A DNA stretch of 64,000 nt. Source: Bacillota bacterium (GTDB lineage: Bacteria > Bacillota > Clostridia > Lachnospirales > Lachnospiraceae). Both the position numbers and the translations under genes were made by a program. Below the pieces are notes generated by a model that saw only the letters and a program-made list of their open reading frames with translations, ran no database searches and was not told the origin of the DNA. Where the stretch lies: positions 62,001-126,000 of the forward strand of contig JAEZOB010000053.1 of assembly GCA_023414355.1 (NCBI GenBank), given 5' to 3'. Each line of letters starts with the position of its first letter. Within the stretch, counting starts at the first letter, position 1. Positions 23,461 to 31,929 of this stretch are shown here, in pieces.

Positions 23461-24711
23461 TCATTCTTTTCGTCTGATGATATCATAGTCTTCCAGCTTA
23501 GCCCCGAAATCAACATATATCATCTGCTGCGGGTGAGGGCAACTTTCCATCTCCGCACCGTCAGCATCTTTCATTACCTTTACAATTGCCTCAATTGTAT
23601 CCCCATTCGGTTTGATGATTTCAACACTCTCTCCTACAGAAAATTTATTCTTCTGTTCCAGCTCATACAGACCGTCCTTACATCCTGAGATCGTTCCAAG
23701 ATAAGTATAGGCCTTCTCATAGGTGTTATGATCATAGATTTGGTCCTCATGGGTAGGCTTACCAAAGAAAAAGCCTGTCGTGAACTGACGGTTCACTCCT
23801 TTTTTAATCTCTTCCATGTAGAGCGGCTTATGTGCCTCATAGAGCATCGGGTCAGCAAAGAACTCATCAATTGCCTTACGATAGGTTCTGGCAACCGTTG
23901 CCACATAGAGAGCCGTCTTCATCCTGCCTTCCACCTTAAAACTGTCGATCCCTGCTTTTACAAGCTCAGGGATATATTCTATCATACACAGATCCTTGGA
24001 ATTAAAGATATAGGTTCCACGTTCATTCTCTTCAATCGGCAGATATTCTCCCGGTCTTGTCTCCTCCACAATATGATATCTCCAGCGGCAGGAGTGGGTA
24101 CAAGCACCAAGATTCGCATCCCGGCCGGTGAAATAATTACTCAACAAACATCTGCCTGAGTAAGCAATGCACATAGCTCCGTGAACAAACGTCTCTATCT
24201 CCATTTTAGATGGAATCTCTGCCCTCAGTTCGGTAATCTCCTGTAAAGAAAGCTCTCTGGCGGAGACTACTCTGGATGCACCAAGTCTGTGCCAGAATTT
24301 ATAGGTCTCATAATTCGTATTATTTGCCTGGGTGCTGATATGCACTTCTGTATCAGGCAATTCCTCCATTGCAATCGTAAAGACACCGGGATCAGAAATA
24401 ATCAAAGCATCCGGTTTATTCTCTCCCATCGCCTTCAATTCACGGAAATATGTCCGAATTCCCTGTAGGTCCTGATTATGCGCAGTTATATTGGCTGTTA
24501 CATAGACCTTTTTCCCATAGGAATGAGCGAAAACGATACCGTCTTCCATGTCCTGCATAGAAAAGTTCTTTGCTTTTGCACGAAGGCCATAAAGATCACC
24601 ACCGATATAAATTGCATCCGCACCATAAATTACTGCTGTTTTTAATGTCTCGAGATTTCCGGCCGGAATTAATAACTCAGGCTTTTTTATATATTCATTC
24701 ATCATTATCAT
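23461..24711 (-). CDS. U32-family tRNA hydroxylation protein, TrhP type
   Basis: 416 residues of the peptidase U32 superfamily, now linked to prephenate-dependent 5-hydroxyuridine formation at tRNA wobble position 34 (TrhP/YegQ, and YrrN/YrrO in Bacillus). The N-terminal barrel opens with KPELLIPAGNLETLKTAVIYGADAIYIGG (shown by its start KPELLIPAG). The U32 signature ETFVHGAMCIAYSGRCLLS is present, followed by GACTHSCRW; these cysteines probably hold an iron-sulfur cluster. The C-terminal beta-barrel (VGESVEIIKPNGD) is complete. Several ATGs lie at the start, so the exact start may be up to three codons later. It is 44 bases after the O-methyltransferase that would methylate its product. Confidence 0.88.
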   Translation of the reverse strand: MIMMNEYIKKPELLIPAGNLETLKTAVIYGADAIYIGGDLYGLRAKAKNFSMQDMEDGIVFAHSYGKKVYVTANITAHNQDLQGIRTYFRELKAMGENKPDALIISDPGVFTIAMEELPDTEVHISTQANNTNYETYKFWHRLGASRVVSARELSLQEITELRAEIPSKMEIETFVHGAMCIAYSGRCLLSNYFTGRDANLGACTHSCRWRYHIVEETRPGEYLPIEENERGTYIFNSKDLCMIEYIPELVKAGIDSFKVEGRMKTALYVATVARTYRKAIDEFFADPMLYEAHKPLYMEEIKKGVNRQFTTGFFFGKPTHEDQIYDHNTYEKAYTYLGTISGCKDGLYELEQKNKFSVGESVEIIKPNGDTIEAIVKVMKDADGAEMESCPHPQQMIYVDFGAKLEDYDIIRRKE

Positions 24712-24755
24712 CCATTCTTCTGCCGAAGCTCCTTACTTTCGAGCCGGCATTTTTA

Positions 24756-25430
24756 TCATACTTGCAGATTTCCTGCAGTTCTGTGACTTAAAGCAACTCC
24801 ATCCCCTACCGGAAGAATGACGGTACTCAGTTCCTCCATATGGGTGATGGTATAAAGATATTCCCGCATCCGCGCATGAATTGTACGATCTCTCCTCGTG
24901 ATACTGTAACGGGAATTAGTAACAGTTCCATCCTGCAAAACATTATCAGTTACCAGCATGCCGCCCACAGTCAGCAGTTTCATTAATTCCGGCAAAAAGC
25001 TCATATACTGGGCTTTGGCAGCATCCAGAAAGATAAAATCATATTGCTGCTTCTGTCCGGCCAGAGTCTGCAAAACCTCGAGTGCTTCCCCCTTGAGCAA
25101 GGTGATTTTATCCTTATGGGGAAATCTCGGATCAGCGAGATTCTTATCTGCTTCCACGAGTCGCATCGCAACCTTCTCAATCGTTGTAATCCTGCATTCC
25201 GGTATGGTATATTCACTCATAAAGAGGGCGGAAAAGCCAATGGCTGTTCCGACCTCAAGAATCTTTTTGGGTTGTTGTAGCTGGAGCAGAAACTTTAGCA
25301 CTCCCTGCGTTTCCTTCTTAATGATGGGCACATACTTTTCCAATGCCTCTCTCTCCAGTGTTGCCAGTTCCTCCGGCAGCTCTGCTTCCAGAGAATTGAT
25401 ATAAGCAGTTATTCTTTCGTTTACAATCAT
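24756..25430 (-). CDS. trmR: SAM-dependent O-methyltransferase, TrmR type (tRNA 5-hydroxyuridine methyltransferase)
   Basis: 224 residues of the catechol-O-methyltransferase-like family. The SAM loop is ILEVGTAIGFSALFMSEY; the acidic motif is FIFLDAAKAQY, with D and K in the divalent metal/substrate site, and NVLQDGTV follows. The family member YrrM in Bacillus (TrmR) methylates ho5U34 of tRNA to mo5U. Here the gene sits directly before a U32 TrhP-like gene and after an MltG-like gene, the same neighbours as in Bacillus, which supports this role. GAGAG precedes the ATG. Confidence 0.85.
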   Translation of the reverse strand: MIVNERITAYINSLEAELPEELATLEREALEKYVPIIKKETQGVLKFLLQLQQPKKILEVGTAIGFSALFMSEYTIPECRITTIEKVAMRLVEADKNLADPRFPHKDKITLLKGEALEVLQTLAGQKQQYDFIFLDAAKAQYMSFLPELMKLLTVGGMLVTDNVLQDGTVTNSRYSITRRDRTIHARMREYLYTITHMEELSTVILPVGDGVALSHRTAGNLQV

Positions 25431-25517
25431 CGCATCTCTCTTTTCACTATCTATTAACAGTACATTGCTGAATATGCCGTAGATAACGCAGGGATAATCA
25501 GGTAAGCGAATACTTTT

Positions 25518-25568
25518 CTCGCATAAGCAAGTGCTTCTCTCGCTTAAACGAGTGCTTTACTCGCTTTA
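25518..25568. repeat. Tandem 21-bp repeats
   Basis: Units beginning CTCGCATAAGC (25518), CTCGCTTAAAC (25539) and a partial CTCGCTTTA (25560), which runs into the stop of the MltG-like gene. Within units CTCG/CGAG-type inversions allow small hairpins. They lie in the gap before trmR. Confidence 0.65.
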
Positions 25569-26105
25569 TTCTGCATCGGTATCTGAATTGGTACCGTCAT
25601 ACAGTTCCGTATCTGCATTCTGCTCAGTATTATCTGTACTATCGGTATCGGAAGCTCCGTCCCCTTCCTGTTTCTCCTTCTCCTGGACCGCCTTCTCCGA
25701 ATCCTCGTCCTTGACGATCGATTGAGAGTAGTCCGTAATTACAGTTAAAATCTCTTCATAGGTCATTGCCGAATTGATGACATAGGTACCTGGCATGATA
25801 ACATATTCCGTCAGCTTCGTCTTGAGATAGAAGGGATACTTATTCTCAATTACTCGATAAGTCTCCAGCTTTGTCGCAATATCCATCTTAGAATCACCCT
25901 TCTTAATCTGGAAAACAACCTCCCTGCCGGGTGCCTCCTCCAGAGCAACAGGCCCGTAGACCTGGTACGCAAAGGCATAAGCAGACTTACTGAAATTAAT
26001 AATCAGGAAGACTACCAGGATATAAAAGATGATATTCAAAAGCAATCGTACGATAAAGCTCGTAATTTTTAATGTTAATTTCACTGCTGCGGATTTCGTT
26101 GCCAT
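25566..26105 (-). CDS. MltG/YceG-related membrane protein lacking the catalytic domain
   Basis: About 179 residues. One transmembrane helix (about 22-41: LLLNIIFYILVVFLIINF) is followed by an extracytoplasmic LysM-like YceG N-terminal domain (VVFQIKKGDSKMDIATKLETY, VMPGTYVINSAMTYEEIL). The catalytic glutamate region of MltG is absent: after about residue 130 there is only an acidic Ser/Asp/Glu/Thr tail. It sits where mltG (yrrL) lies in the Bacillus yrr cluster, before trmR and the U32 gene, so it probably descends from it and may act as a non-enzymatic partner. ATG at 26105 is chosen; a GTG one codon earlier is possible. Confidence 0.8.
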   Translation of the reverse strand: MATKSAAVKLTLKITSFIVRLLLNIIFYILVVFLIINFSKSAYAFAYQVYGPVALEEAPGREVVFQIKKGDSKMDIATKLETYRVIENKYPFYLKTKLTEYVIMPGTYVINSAMTYEEILTVITDYSQSIVKDEDSEKAVQEKEKQEGDGASDTDSTDNTEQNADTELYDGTNSDTDAE

Positions 26106-26184
26106 CACTTAATCTCCATTCTGCCGATACCCTACGAATATTAGTATGAGTATCAATTTACATAAATACTGTATTCAGGTGAAG

Positions 26185-27867
26185 CTATACTTCCATAATG
26201 ATGGGGAGGATCATCGGATTTCTCTTTGTCTTCTTCCAGATGAAATCACCCAGAGAATCCCTGATTTCTGTCTTCATCTTGCCCCAGTCTGCATTGCTTT
26301 TCGTGAGACATTTATCCAAAGCCCTCTCTACTACTTCCCTGGCTTCATCCATCAGGTTTTCAGACTCTCTGACATATACGAAACCTCTGGATACGATATC
26401 GGGACCTGCCATAACTGCATTACTATATTTCTCAAGGGAAATAACTACAATGATAAGACCATTCTCTGACAGAAGCTGTCTGTCGCGAAGCACGATATTG
26501 CCTACATCGCCGACACCAAGGCCATCTACCAGTATTCCGCCGGACGGAACCTCTCCTGTAAGTGCTGCTCTCTCCTGCGATAAGGTCAATTCATCACCAG
26601 AGGATAGGATAAAGATATTCTCCTTCGGAATTCCCAGAGACTGCGCCAACTCCGCGTGACGGATCAGGTGTTTGTATTCGCCGTGCACCGGAACTGCATA
26701 TTTCGGCTTCAGCAGGGTATACATCAGTTTAATCTCTTCCTGACAGGCATGTCCGGATACATGAGTATCCTGATAGATTACCTTGGCTCCCTTCATCGAA
26801 AGGTCATTGATAACCTTGGAAACAGCTTTCTCATTGCCGGGAATCGGTGTAGAGCTTAAGATTACTACATCACCGGGCTTAATTGAGACCTTTTTGTGAA
26901 TGGAAGCCGCCATTCTCGGCAGGGCCGCCATAGACTCTCCCTGGCTTCCTGTGGTGATCAGTACCAGCTGATCATCTGTATAATTCTTCATCTGTTCAAT
27001 ATCAATCAGCATATTGTCAGCCATCTTGATATAACCCAGCTCGGTGGCTACCGTGATGATATTCACCATACTTCTGCCTTCGACTACGATTTTCCTGTTA
27101 TATTTCGCCGCAGAATTGATAATCTGCTGAACCCTGTCCACATTAGAAGCAAAGGTTGCGACGATAATTCTCTGCTTTGCATAGTCAGAGAAGATACTAT
27201 CAAAGGTCTTGCCAACAGAGCTTTCCGACATGGTATAGCCCGGACGCTCCACGTTAGTGCTGTCGCACATGAGTGCCAATACACCCTTCTTACCGATCTC
27301 TCCGATTCTCTGTAAATCGATCGGTTCACCGAATACCGGTGTAAAGTCTACTTTAAAATCACCCGTGTGGAAGAGAATTCCTGCTGGTGTAAAAATAGCC
27401 AGCGCAGCCGCATCCGCGATACTATGGTTCGTACGGATGAATTCGATACGGAAGCAGCCAAGATTGATCGACTGACCGTACTTGATTACCTTACGTTTTG
27501 TATTCTTTAACAGATTATGTTCCTTCAACTTGCTCTCAATGATTGCATTGGTAAGCTTTGTAGAATAGATCGGTACGTTGACCTCTTTTAATACATAGGG
27601 CAGGGAACCGATGTGATCCTCATGTCCGTGAGTAATGACGAAGCCCTTTACTTTATCGATGTTATCCTTTAAGTAGGTTACATCAGGAATAACCAGGTCG
27701 ATACCTAGCATCTCATCCTCAGGGAAGGACAGACCGCAATCCACGACGATAATACTGTCCTCGTATTCAATGGCAGTGATATTCATGCCAATCTGTTCCA
27801 AACCGCCAAGCGGAATAATCTTTACACCCTGTAATTCTGTCTGTTTCATTATGTTCTTTTCTTTCAA
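26185..27867 (-). CDS. rnj: Ribonuclease J
   Basis: A metallo-beta-lactamase/beta-CASP exo- and endoribonuclease for mRNA decay and rRNA maturation. About 560 residues. Zinc motif 2 is GFVITHGHEDHIGSLPY; motif 3/4 are TNHSIADAAAL and HTGDFKVD. The beta-CASP part has TFASNVDRVQQI, TTGSQGESMAAL and DTHVSGHACQEEIKLM, and the C-terminal domain ends FIWKKTKRNPMILPII. The start is probably TTG at 27867, which has GGAGGTG seven bases upstream; an ATG six codons later lacks a clear site. It lies 79 bases upstream of the MltG-like gene on the same strand. Confidence 0.95.
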   Translation of the reverse strand: MKEKNIMKQTELQGVKIIPLGGLEQIGMNITAIEYEDSIIVVDCGLSFPEDEMLGIDLVIPDVTYLKDNIDKVKGFVITHGHEDHIGSLPYVLKEVNVPIYSTKLTNAIIESKLKEHNLLKNTKRKVIKYGQSINLGCFRIEFIRTNHSIADAAALAIFTPAGILFHTGDFKVDFTPVFGEPIDLQRIGEIGKKGVLALMCDSTNVERPGYTMSESSVGKTFDSIFSDYAKQRIIVATFASNVDRVQQIINSAAKYNRKIVVEGRSMVNIITVATELGYIKMADNMLIDIEQMKNYTDDQLVLITTGSQGESMAALPRMAASIHKKVSIKPGDVVILSSTPIPGNEKAVSKVINDLSMKGAKVIYQDTHVSGHACQEEIKLMYTLLKPKYAVPVHGEYKHLIRHAELAQSLGIPKENIFILSSGDELTLSQERAALTGEVPSGGILVDGLGVGDVGNIVLRDRQLLSENGLIIVVISLEKYSNAVMAGPDIVSRGFVYVRESENLMDEAREVVERALDKCLTKSNADWGKMKTEIRDSLGDFIWKKTKRNPMILPIIMEV

Positions 27868-27992
27868 ATAATTGCACCTCCAATGGTTTTATGTACTTTC
27901 TTTTATCCATTAACTAAGTGCATAAGATAAAATGACTATATCTTGAAATACAATCATAAACAAACATATTTTGTTACATTTGTTCGATTAGA

Positions 27993-28451
27993 CTAAATAG
28001 ATTCTTTTGCCCTGCATTTCTTACAATGGCCATAAAGCTTCACTTCATGGTCTGCCACGAGAAATCCCATGGTTTCGTTAATCCGTTCTTCCAACGTCTC
28101 TAATAGATCATCCTGAAAAGCGTAAATGGTTCCGCAGTCCAGACATATCAAGTGATGATGATGGTGGCAGGCATCTTCCTTCTTGCCCTTGCTAATCTCA
28201 TAGCGCACATAACCGTCATCAAGATTTAATTTATCTATTAGATTCAATTCCGATAATACTTGAATCGTACGGTAAACAGTAGCAATTCCAATCTCAGGGT
28301 ATTTCTTCTTTACGTAATCATAAATTTCTTCCGCAGTCAGATGTTTCCCCGGTCTGCTGTTTAATACCTCCAGTATTGCCACTCTCTGTGTGGTTACCTT
28401 CAGTCCGTTCTGTTTCAACAAACTTTTAAATTGTTCCTGGTTTTCAGGCAT
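27993..28451 (-). CDS. Fur-family metal-dependent repressor
   Basis: About 152 residues. The winged helix spans 10-85 (GLKVTTQRVAILEVLNSRPGKHLTAEEIYDYV, IGIATVYRTIQVLSELNLI). The metal part has the HHHHHLICLDCGTIYAF run and the structural zinc cysteines CLDC and CKKC. It could be Fur, Zur or PerR: the canonical PerR aspartate cannot be assigned confidently by eye. The ATG at 28451 follows AGGTG; an ATG six codons upstream is also open. It is placed between the DUF1292 gene and rnj, as is common in Clostridia. Confidence 0.9.
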   Translation of the reverse strand: MPENQEQFKSLLKQNGLKVTTQRVAILEVLNSRPGKHLTAEEIYDYVKKKYPEIGIATVYRTIQVLSELNLIDKLNLDDGYVRYEISKGKKEDACHHHHHLICLDCGTIYAFQDDLLETLEERINETMGFLVADHEVKLYGHCKKCRAKESI

Positions 28452-28488
28452 ATCGTCACCTAATTTCATCTAATCTATATCCATGCAT

Positions 28489-28761
28489 TTAATATAATTC
28501 AATATCATCCAATAATTCTTTAAAAATTGCGGCAACTGACTGTAGTTCCTTGTCATCTTCCACAATATCGTAAACTGCTTCTTCATCAGTTTCCTTAGAA
28601 ATATCCTTTAAAATAAGAGCTTCTGCTTCTTCGTCCTCTTCTCCGGCAGTACTGACTAAGAGATAGTCAATTCCACCCAGTCTTGTCTGTTCCAATACCT
28701 GAAATACTACCTCTTCGCCATCCTCCGAGGTAAAAATAATTTCATCCGGTCTGTTATCCAT
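28489..28761 (-). CDS. DUF1292 family protein (YrzB-like)
   Basis: About 90 residues, strongly acidic. The pattern IIFTSEDGEEVVFQVLEQTRLGG-YLLVS followed by EEAEALILKD and a C-terminal DDIEL is typical of DUF1292. In Bacillus the homologue yrzB sits between ruvX (yrrK) and mltG; here it is downstream of ruvX and before fur. Function unknown. The ATG at 28761 follows GGAG by six bases; an upstream in-frame ATG overlaps that site. Confidence 0.85.
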   Translation of the reverse strand: MDNRPDEIIFTSEDGEEVVFQVLEQTRLGGIDYLLVSTAGEEDEEAEALILKDISKETDEEAVYDIVEDDKELQSVAAIFKELLDDIELY

Positions 28762-28895
28762 TCTAATCTCCATTCTTATTCATACCAGTAAATACGGGTT
28801 GAAACGCAATATTATCATGTGAATTGCATCGTTCAGCGTAAAAATCTCTGAATTTCACTTTGCCTTCAACATATGGTTTAAGAATACCTTTCGGT

Positions 28896-29336
28896 CTAAT
28901 TATTCTGCTTCATTAAATATAACTTATCCAGATAACCCTGCAGTATCAATACAGCGGCAAGCTTATCCACAACTTTTGCCTTTTCTTCATAGTCCAGACC
29001 ACCCTGGGATAATACCTGATTGGCAGCTACAGTTGTCAATCTTTCATCCCAGAGAATCACAGGTAGGCCAGTTCTCTGCTTCAGCTTTTCTGCAAACTCC
29101 TCAGACTTTATCGCCCGTTCTCCAACGGTATTATTCAAATGCTTCGGATAACCCAGGACAATCGTTCCTATATCAAATTCCAAAATCAGCTCTTCTATCC
29201 GCGCTAAGGTTTGCCGAAGCTTATTCTCCTGTTTCCTGCGGATGACTTCCATTCCCTGAGCCGTCAACAGTAAAGCGTCACTAATCGCAACTCCCACCGT
29301 AACCGAACCATAGTCTAATCCCATTATTCTTTTCAT
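28896..29336 (-). CDS. ruvX: RuvX / YqgF Holliday-junction resolvase-like nuclease
   Basis: About 146 residues with an RNase H fold. The first catalytic aspartate lies in IMGLDYGSVTVGVAISD, then TIVLGYPKHLNNTVGERA, the glutamate/aspartate region VILWDERLTTVAANQVL, and the last acidic position in KVVDKLAAVLILQGYLD. The family is also implicated in 16S rRNA 5'-end maturation. An upstream extension is rejected: ATG at 29336 follows GGAAG. It lies after ireB and before the DUF1292 gene. Confidence 0.93.
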   Translation of the reverse strand: MKRIMGLDYGSVTVGVAISDALLLTAQGMEVIRRKQENKLRQTLARIEELILEFDIGTIVLGYPKHLNNTVGERAIKSEEFAEKLKQRTGLPVILWDERLTTVAANQVLSQGGLDYEEKAKVVDKLAAVLILQGYLDKLYLMKQNN

Positions 29337-29548
29337 TCTATTCTTCCATTCTGCCGAAACATTCACAATTCCATACATGCCCGATCAAGTCAATGTAAAC
29401 TATCACTTATGATACAAAACCGAATAGCTCGAGCAACCTTATTAGGAGTTCCATTAGAAGCTTATAATGAATTTCAAATAAACTTCATTATGGCGTTCTT
29501 CAAGATAATTGTTTAATTCAGAATTATCTTCACACTAATCTTCTGCTG

Positions 29549-29827
29549 TTATTTGGATTCTTTCGTCTGGCTGAGCCCTTTATCAATGTAAAAACGCAAC
29601 AATTCCTCAATAATTTCATCACGTTCCACCTTCATGATCAGGCTTCTTGCGCCCATATGACTCGTTATGTAGGTGGGATCCCCAGACATAACATATCCAA
29701 CAATTTGATTGACAGGATTGTACCCCTTTTCCGTCAAAGCTGAATATACAGTCTGAATCACTTCACCAACAACAACCTCCGTGTCCTTCTGCACTTTAAA
29801 ATACTGTGTATTGTTTAATTTCTGCAT
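29549..29827 (-). CDS. ireB: IreB family regulatory phosphoprotein
   Basis: 92 residues of the former UPF0297 (YrzL) family. Recognised by NTQYFKVQKDTEVVV, VYSALTEKGYNPVNQIVGYV and SGDPTYITSHMGARSLI, nearly all highly conserved. In Enterococcus IreB is phosphorylated on N-terminal threonines by the PASTA kinase IreK and lowers cephalosporin resistance; threonines are present at positions 7 and 16 here. The kinase is not in this window. The 170-base gap after the gene contains two AT-rich inverted repeats (29464-29491 and 29502-29530) but no clear terminator. Confidence 0.93.
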   Translation of the reverse strand: MQKLNNTQYFKVQKDTEVVVGEVIQTVYSALTEKGYNPVNQIVGYVMSGDPTYITSHMGARSLIMKVERDEIIEELLRFYIDKGLSQTKESK

Positions 29828-29905
29828 TGAATCACTTCCTTCTTCTCCATAATAACATGCTTAATCATTCGCTAGTTATTATATTAATATATTTATCCAA
29901 AAATT

Positions 29906-31345
29906 TCAATGTAATATTTCGCAAAGCAGGATGTCATCGGTTAAAAATCCGGTAACCATTACCATAAGCAATTGATTTGACCGGTCTTCTTCTCCTGGAA
30001 CTGCAAGCTTTTCATAGCGTTCATTGTGACCAATCTGATATTGTTCTCCATTGATTTCTTCAGTTTCTTCAAAAAGAATTTTCTCTATTCTGCCCACAAA
30101 GAGCTTTCGGTATTCCGCAGCCATCAAATTTGAAAGGGAAATCAGCTCATCACTTCTTCTGCCTTTGATTTCCTCCGGAATCTGGTCCGGCATAATTGCT
30201 GCCTTTGTGCCTGCACGCTTGGAATACTTAAAAACATGGATATGGGAGAAGCCCACCCGTCTTACAAATTCTTTCGTCTCTGCAAATTCCTCCTCTGTCT
30301 CCCCCGGGAAACCAACGATTACGTCTGTTGTAAAGGAAGGTTGTTTAAAATATCGTTTGATCATCTGCACTCTGTCATAATATTCCTCGGAAGAATATTT
30401 GCGATTCATTCGTTTCAGTACACTGTCACTGCCGCTTTGAAGCGAAAGGTGAAAATGTGGACAGAATTGCTCTATTCTCGCTATCGTATTTAAGAACTCC
30501 TCAGTGATGATCCTCGGTTCCAGTGAACCAAGTCTGATCCGATTGATGCCGGGGATCTTACCGATCTCGGTAATCAACCTGGCCAAGGGCATCTCTTCGG
30601 TCGGTTGTGTATCCTCAGAGGCTTCCTCCGTTACATTCCTTACACTCTTGGGTGTACTCTCGTGAGCTTCCTGCTGTTCCTTTCTTGCGCTTTCCGATAT
30701 ACTGTCAGCTTCCCTCTGACTCCTCCAATCTGTTCCATAGGAGGAGATATGAATACCCGTCAGTACAATCTCCTGATACCCCTTATCTGCCAAAGTTCGT
30801 ACCTCTGTAAGAATATCCTCCTGACGCCGGCTTCTTACTCTTCCCCTGACATAGGGAATGATACAGTAGGAGCAAAAACGGTTACAGCCGTCTTGAATTT
30901 TAATAAATGCTCTGGTTTTTTCCATGGTTGTGATGACGTGAAGCTCTTCGTAGTCCTGTTCTTCATTAATGTCCACGACCAGTTCTTCTTTGCTGTTACT
31001 ATCCATGCACCGTTCCACCATAGCAACGATGTCAGATTTTTTATTATTTCCTACCACCAGATCCACAGCACTGTCCTGCTGAAGTACCTCTTCCGCCGCC
31101 TGTACATAGCATCCGACTGCTGCAATCACAGCGTTTGGATTCCTGTGCTTCGCCTGATGTAGCATCTGGCGCGATTTCCGATCCGCAATATTGGTTACAG
31201 TACAGGTGTTGACAATATATACATCTGCGACCTCTTTAAAGTCAACGATACGGTATCCGGCAGCTTCGAACATCCCGCGCATCGCTTCTGTTTCGTATGA
31301 ATTCACCTTGCATCCAAGGCTCAAAAATGCTGCTGATTTATTCAT
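29906..31345 (-). CDS. mtaB: tRNA t6A37 methylthiotransferase MtaB
   Basis: Radical-SAM enzyme that converts t6A37 to ms2t6A37 in tRNA. About 479 residues. The N-terminal UPF0004 domain has SLGCKVNSYE, NTCTVTNIAD and VGCYVQ cysteines for one iron-sulfur cluster; the radical SAM motif is DGCNRFCSYCIIPYVRG; the TRAM domain is C-terminal. A 40-residue low-complexity insert (READSISESARKEQQEAHES and following) lies after GIHISSYGTDW. The upstream 28-codon extension is rejected because the family begins near KSAAFLSLGCK. It is the first gene of the minus-strand cluster leading into ireB. Confidence 0.95.
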   Translation of the reverse strand: MNKSAAFLSLGCKVNSYETEAMRGMFEAAGYRIVDFKEVADVYIVNTCTVTNIADRKSRQMLHQAKHRNPNAVIAAVGCYVQAAEEVLQQDSAVDLVVGNNKKSDIVAMVERCMDSNSKEELVVDINEEQDYEELHVITTMEKTRAFIKIQDGCNRFCSYCIIPYVRGRVRSRRQEDILTEVRTLADKGYQEIVLTGIHISSYGTDWRSQREADSISESARKEQQEAHESTPKSVRNVTEEASEDTQPTEEMPLARLITEIGKIPGINRIRLGSLEPRIITEEFLNTIARIEQFCPHFHLSLQSGSDSVLKRMNRKYSSEEYYDRVQMIKRYFKQPSFTTDVIVGFPGETEEEFAETKEFVRRVGFSHIHVFKYSKRAGTKAAIMPDQIPEEIKGRRSDELISLSNLMAAEYRKLFVGRIEKILFEETEEINGEQYQIGHNERYEKLAVPGEEDRSNQLLMVMVTGFLTDDILLCEILH

Positions 31346-31460
31346 GTATCCTGATAATCCTTTCTTCTTAATCCTATCTGTCTGTGGAAAACCCACAAAA
31401 CACCATATTTTATATGCTTTCCTATACAACTTTTCCTCTTTTTTTTATGAACTTTGTATA

Positions 31461-31489
31461 TTGACTTTTAATTTGCTAAATTATAGTAT
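31461..31489 (+). promoter_or_regulatory. Probable promoter of the HPr-like gene
   Basis: -35 TTGACT (31461-31466) with TAGTAT (31484-31489) at 17 bases, or TATAGT two bases earlier. About 35 bases upstream of the ATG. Confidence 0.5.
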
Positions 31490-31520
31490 ATACATATACT
31501 GAATAAAGGAGGAGTTATTA

Positions 31521-31754
31521 ATGAAGACGGTTAAAATATCATTAAATTCAATCGATAAGGTAAAGGCATTCGTAAATGATGTGACTAAATTTGATTCCGA
31601 TTTTGATTTAGTTTCCGGTAGATATGTTATTGATGCAAAGTCCATTATGGGTATCTTCAGTCTTGATCTTTCCAAGAATATTGATTTAAATATTCACAGC
31701 GAAGAGAGCATGGACGGCATTTTACAAATATTAAAGCCTTATATCGTTGAATAA
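31521..31754 (+). CDS. HPr/Crh-like protein without the phosphocarrier histidine
   Basis: 77 residues. The C-terminal half matches HPr: VIDAKSIMGIFSLDLSK aligns with the Ser-46 loop of Bacillus HPr (KSIMGVMSLGI), giving Ser41 here. The active-site His15 region is not conserved: SIDKVKAF replaces GIHARPA, with aspartate at the histidine position. It therefore cannot pass phosphate from enzyme I, but could be phosphorylated on Ser41 by HPr kinase, as Crh is. AAAGGAGGAG precedes the ATG, with its own promoter and terminator. It lies alone between mtaB and thiI. An alternative is a structural relic with another role. Confidence 0.75.
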   Translation: MKTVKISLNSIDKVKAFVNDVTKFDSDFDLVSGRYVIDAKSIMGIFSLDLSKNIDLNIHSEESMDGILQILKPYIVE

Positions 31755-31775
31755 TTCAAAACATATTGCTTTATG

Positions 31776-31803
31776 GAGGGAAGACGAGATTTCGTTTTCC
31801 CTC
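31776..31803 (+). terminator. Terminator of the HPr-like gene
   Basis: GAGGGAAGACGA and TTCGTTTTCCCTC form a stem with a 3-base loop, followed by ATTTTTTAT. It lies 22 bases after the stop. Confidence 0.8.
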
Positions 31804-31929
31804 ATTTTTTATATCATAGAAATTGAGTCCTATTGTTTAAAGTACTCCGCCCATTCTTTATTCTTTCATCAATACGATTTCATAAGCAAAGATTTATCCC
31901 ATGTATCAGTACTCTTAGCAATGTATCTT

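Noticed and set aside
31521..31754. Calling the small protein a PTS phosphocarrier HPr
   Set aside because: The His-15 position is aspartate and the surrounding site is not conserved; only the Ser-46 loop remains.
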